DNA of 16,147 nucleotides from Patescibacteria group bacterium (GTDB lineage Bacteria; Patescibacteriota; Microgenomatia; UBA12405; JAHJSD01), in contig JAHJSD010000038.1 of NCBI GenBank assembly GCA_018830585.1, positions 1-16,147 on the forward strand. Direction: 5' to 3'. Shown piece after piece: positions 13,828 through 16,147 of the stretch. The notes under the pieces are model-generated. The model did not search any database. It had not been told where the DNA came from and was given only the letters and a program-made list of their open reading frames with translations. The position numbers and the translations under genes were made by a program. Position 1 is the first letter of the stretch. Every line of letters begins with the position of its first letter.

Positions 13828-14499
13828 ATGGCCAGAAGAAACACACCCTTAGTCAATGGGTCTTTTTATCATATTTATAATCGAAGCATCGACCTTAAAC
13901 CTATTTTTGCCGGAAAACCCAACTTAAAAAGATTTATTGCTCTTTTAGATTACTACAGATTTCCCGATTCCCTCTTCAGTTTTTCGAGATTAAACGGACT
14001 TCCCAAGGACGAAAGAAAAAATTACTTGGACAAGCTAAGTAAAAATACCCCACCTTCTGTGGAAATAGTTTGCTTTTGCATTATGCCAAATCATTTTCAC
14101 CTCTTGGCAAAACAGCGACAAAGCAAGGGAATTTCCGTCTTTTTAGGTAATATTCAAAACGCTTACACCAGATACCACAACCTCAAACACCAAAGAGTGG
14201 GGCCTCTACTTCAAGGAACCTTTAAAAGTGTTCTGATTGAAACCGAAGAACAGCTTTTCCATCTTTCAAGATATATCCATCTGAACCCCTATTCCGGCCG
14301 TATAGTTGAAAAAATAGAAAAACTTTTCTCCTATCCTTATTCCTCTTTGCCTCAATATCTTGGAAAAGAAATCGGTTTTTGCCAAACAAAAACATTATTA
14401 AGCCACTTCAAGAATAAAAAAGAGTATCGAAATTTCCTGATCAGTTATGCTAAAGAGCAAAGGGCACTTCAAAAAATAAAGCACCTCCTGCTTGAGTGA
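13828..14499 (+). CDS. REP-associated tyrosine transposase (Y1/HUH, IS200-like)
   Basis: A 223-residue single-strand DNA transposase of the TnpA_REP type. The N-terminus SFYHIYNRSIDLKPIF (12-27) is the family opening. The metal-binding HUH motif is MPNHFHLL at 86-93 (H89, H91). The catalytic tyrosine is Y113 or Y116 in NAYTRYHN, followed by RVGPLLQGTFKSVLI (123-137). LFHLSRYIHLNPYSG (143-157) and PYSSLPQYLG (170-179) complete the pattern. Length is normal and all key residues are present, so it looks active. Such enzymes nick and rejoin hairpin-forming REP sequences. The flanking palindromes at 13713 and 14539 are the obvious candidate substrates. The ATG lies 7 nt after TATAAT. Confidence 0.93.
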   Translation: MARRNTPLVNGSFYHIYNRSIDLKPIFAGKPNLKRFIALLDYYRFPDSLFSFSRLNGLPKDERKNYLDKLSKNTPPSVEIVCFCIMPNHFHLLAKQRQSKGISVFLGNIQNAYTRYHNLKHQRVGPLLQGTFKSVLIETEEQLFHLSRYIHLNPYSGRIVEKIEKLFSYPYSSLPQYLGKEIGFCQTKTLLSHFKNKKEYRNFLISYAKEQRALQKIKHLLLE

Positions 14500-14503
14500 G
14501 GTG
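14482..14503 (+). repeat. hairpin across the transposase stop codon
   Basis: CACCTC (14482-14487) pairs with GAGGTG (14498-14503) around a 10-nt loop, covering the TGA of the transposase gene. There is no T-run after it, so it is not a terminator. It may be an end structure of the element or chance. Confidence 0.35.
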
Positions 14504-14538
14504 GTAATTTCTGGTCAGAAAACGGAGGTTCAGATAGT

Positions 14539-14559
14539 TTTTAACCCCCGGGGTTAAAA
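14539..14559. repeat. right 21-bp palindrome, contains the uvrC stop
   Basis: TTTTAACCCC, a central C, then GGGGTTAAAA; the exact reverse complement of the left copy at 13713-13733. Positions 14554-14556 are the TAA stop of uvrC on the minus strand. TTAGCCT follows at 14562-14568. Confidence 0.85.
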
Positions 14560-15825
14560 AATTAGCCTTTGCTTTTGATGAAGATACCTTTGGGCAAAAC
14601 GGTGAGATTCGTCCCGCAAGACCTGAAGCAATTTTAAGGCAGGAGAGTTTTTGGCCAAAGATAAAGTCTTGTAACCGACCTTACCGTTTTTTCCGACCCT
14701 GGGAATAATAATTTTTTCCTCGCCTTTAACTAAGCCGAACAAGCCGATTTCCTTAAAAAGACCCTTAGTTTCTAAAACCGGAATTACTGCCTGCAACTGA
14801 GGTCTGCCGCCATCAATTAAAACCAATTGGGGGTAAATCCATTCCTGGTGGTTCAATCTCCTGGTCACCATCTCCGCCAAAGCGGCCGGGTCGTCCTGAC
14901 CCAACTTCATAATCTTAAACCTGCGGTATTGGCCCGAGCTCGGCTCCCCGTTTTCTAAAACCACCATCGAACCGACAATGATTTTACTGCCTAAATTGGC
15001 GATATCATAGCCTTCTATTCTGGCTAAACAAAAGGGGTCTATTTTCTGAAACTTGATTAAAATTTTCTTCAATCCCGCTAACCCCTGCTCGATTTGTAAA
15101 GAGGTTCCTTTTAATCTTCTTTGGGAAAAGATCAACTGCTCTAGGTAAAAAATCTGCTTTTTCACTTCAGCCGCCTGCTCAAACTTCAATTCCTTAGCTA
15201 AAGTTTTCATTCTCTTATTTAGTTTTTTAAGCAGGGTTTCGGACTTGCCGGAAAAAAATAAAATAATACTATTAATATTTTTACGATAAGCTTCGGGGCC
15301 AACAATACCCGGGCCGGGACACAAACCGATCTGGTAGTAAAGACAGGGTCTCTTCCGACCTGCTTTGCAAGAGCAGTAAGGAAAAATTTTTCTTACCCAT
15401 CTTAAAATCTGTTTTAAAGTCCCCGAGGACGGAAAAGGCCCGGCCCAAAACAAAAGGGTTTCCAGCTCCGGCCTCCTGAACAGCCCAATCTTAGGGTACT
15501 CCTCTTTACTAATTCCCAAATAAAGATGGCGTTTGCCGTCCTTTAAAGAAACATTGTATTTTGGCCGGTATTGTTTAATTAACTTGGCTTCTAAAATCAC
15601 TGCTTGAACATCGGAACCGACCTCAACAAAGCTCAATTTACTCGCTGTTGCCAACATAGCCCGGATTTTTGGACCCAAAGAAGGCTTTTGAAGATACTGT
15701 TTGATTCTGGTCCTTAAACTGATTGCCTTACCGACGTAGAGAACCTTCTGGTCTTTATCTTTAAAAAAATAAACCCCCGGCTTTTGGGGAATTTTTTTAA
15801 AATCTATTTTTTTTGATAAGTTCAC
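14554..15825 (-). CDS. uvrC: excinuclease UvrC, short form without HhH domain
   Basis: A 423-residue UvrC, the dual-incision nuclease of nucleotide excision repair. The GIY-YIG domain (about 12-95) has GVY at 17-19, YVG at 30-32, and E79 in AVILEAKLIK. A cysteine cluster (C151, C153, C161, C169) and the UVR helix pair (about 204-225, LAKELKFEQAAEVKKQ) follow. The RNase H-like nuclease domain has D274 (EGYDIAN), D338 (LVLIDGG) and H408 (RDESHRF). Both nuclease centres look complete. The protein stops 15 residues after H408, at RLIF, so the usual C-terminal tandem helix-hairpin-helix is missing. The last codons and stop run into the right palindrome. The start is GTG 15823-15825; TAGGAG lies 14 nt upstream, rather far. 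A TATAAT at 15898-15903 on the minus strand could be its promoter, without a good -35. Confidence 0.94.
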   Translation of the reverse strand: MNLSKKIDFKKIPQKPGVYFFKDKDQKVLYVGKAISLRTRIKQYLQKPSLGPKIRAMLATASKLSFVEVGSDVQAVILEAKLIKQYRPKYNVSLKDGKRHLYLGISKEEYPKIGLFRRPELETLLFWAGPFPSSGTLKQILRWVRKIFPYCSCKAGRKRPCLYYQIGLCPGPGIVGPEAYRKNINSIILFFSGKSETLLKKLNKRMKTLAKELKFEQAAEVKKQIFYLEQLIFSQRRLKGTSLQIEQGLAGLKKILIKFQKIDPFCLARIEGYDIANLGSKIIVGSMVVLENGEPSSGQYRRFKIMKLGQDDPAALAEMVTRRLNHQEWIYPQLVLIDGGRPQLQAVIPVLETKGLFKEIGLFGLVKGEEKIIIPRVGKNGKVGYKTLSLAKNSPALKLLQVLRDESHRFAQRYLHQKQRLIF

Positions 15826-16147
15826 GACAAATATCGAAACTCCTAAGGACTAATCCCGCTGTTGCGGGACACAACAGCCTTTGGATTCTTACTTCATATT
15901 ATAAACATAATCATAATCAGGAGCTGAAATCCCTGTCTGTGGTGGGTTTACCCGCCGACAGGAGGGCAGACGGGCAGTAACAACACCCTCGCTCTTATTT
16001 TTCGAGCCCTTCGATAAACTCAGGGTAAACTCGAGTCGAGAAATTCCGCCCCCTTCCGTCATCCTGAGGAAGTTCCAACGACGAAGGATCTATCGAGTAA
16101 AACGAGCGTTCAGAATCCCGATCCAGAAAATGAAAATCCCCAAACAA
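15826..16147. repeat. gene-free repeat-rich tail
   Basis: These 322 nt hold no supported gene on either strand. They contain several pieces typical of dispersed intergenic repeats: a hairpin TCCCGC/GCGGGA (15854-15869), a longer hairpin at 15932-15962, the phrase GAGCCCTTCGATAAACTCAG near 16004-16023, and GTCATCCTGAGGAAG near 16059, related to GTCATTCTGA at 5511. Confidence 0.55.
15932..15962. repeat. 12-pair intergenic hairpin
   Basis: CCTGTC pairs with GACAGG, and inside it GGTGGG pairs with CCCGCC (one wobble) around a TTTA loop, with a 3-nt bulge between the two helices. No T-run follows, so a repeat unit is more likely than a terminator. Confidence 0.6.

Larger units (their letters stand above)
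13713..14559 (+). mobile_element. REP-associated transposase element between palindromes
   Basis: An 847-bp unit bounded by two 21-bp palindromes, with a single intact plus-strand HUH transposase gene inside, the only complete plus-strand gene in the window. Beyond each palindrome the word TTAGCCT follows at similar distance, so the ends can be read either as perfect inverted repeats or as direct repeats with one central difference. Exact element limits are not certain. Insertion next to or into the 3' end of uvrC is suggested, because the uvrC stop lies in the right palindrome. Confidence 0.65.

Overview
The gene set and its style suggest a Candidate Phyla Radiation bacterium (Patescibacteria, possibly the Microgenomates branch). 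The signs are a short IF2 with almost no N-terminal region, RNase J plus PNPase as the RNA-decay pair, a small FtsK, a RodZ-like HTH membrane protein, a UvrC without its C-terminal HhH domain, and several stand-alone, domain-stripped proteins. This placement is inferred from protein features only. The standard code is used: genes end with TGA, TAA and TAG. Nearly every gene lies on the minus strand; the exceptions are the transposase and a possible gene tail at the very start.

Layout, left to right. Positions 1-82 may hold the 3' end of a plus-strand gene. Positions 95-5242 carry, in minus-strand order of transcription, rnj (RNase J), a hairpin-rich 195-nt spacer, ftsK, a rodZ-like gene and a small membrane coiled-coil gene. 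Positions 5243-5758 form a gene-free block of nested inverted repeats and a 24-nt tandem repeat. Positions 5759-7022 hold a Lon-type AAA+ ATPase without a protease domain and a 46-codon membrane mini-ORF. Positions 7073-13105 are the conserved translation and RNA cluster nusA-infB-(degenerate DHH protein)-rpsO-pnp, with a terminator and a fresh promoter inserted just before rpsO. Positions 13210-13650 hold an unrecognised reading frame split by one TGA. Positions 13713-14559 are a probable mobile element: a REP-associated (Y1/HUH) transposase between two copies of a near-perfect palindrome. The right copy supplies the stop codon of uvrC (14554-15825). Positions 15826-16147 are intergenic repeat sequence.

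How the genes work together. nusA, infB, rpsO and pnp link transcription elongation, translation initiation, the ribosome and RNA turnover, as in many bacteria. RNase J supplies the second main ribonuclease. ftsK and rodZ concern chromosome segregation, division and cell shape. uvrC is DNA repair.

Most notable points. (1) Five genes have a -10 box only 7-10 nt before the start codon, so their mRNAs would be leaderless or nearly so. (2) The palindrome-flanked transposase abuts a uvrC that ends inside the palindrome. (3) The Lon-like ATPase keeps its ATPase residues but has lost both the protease and the aromatic pore loop. (4) RNase J has Gly at the motif-C His position. (5) The DHH-family protein lacks its metal-binding motifs. 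(6) An uncharacterised structured RNA candidate lies upstream of ftsK.
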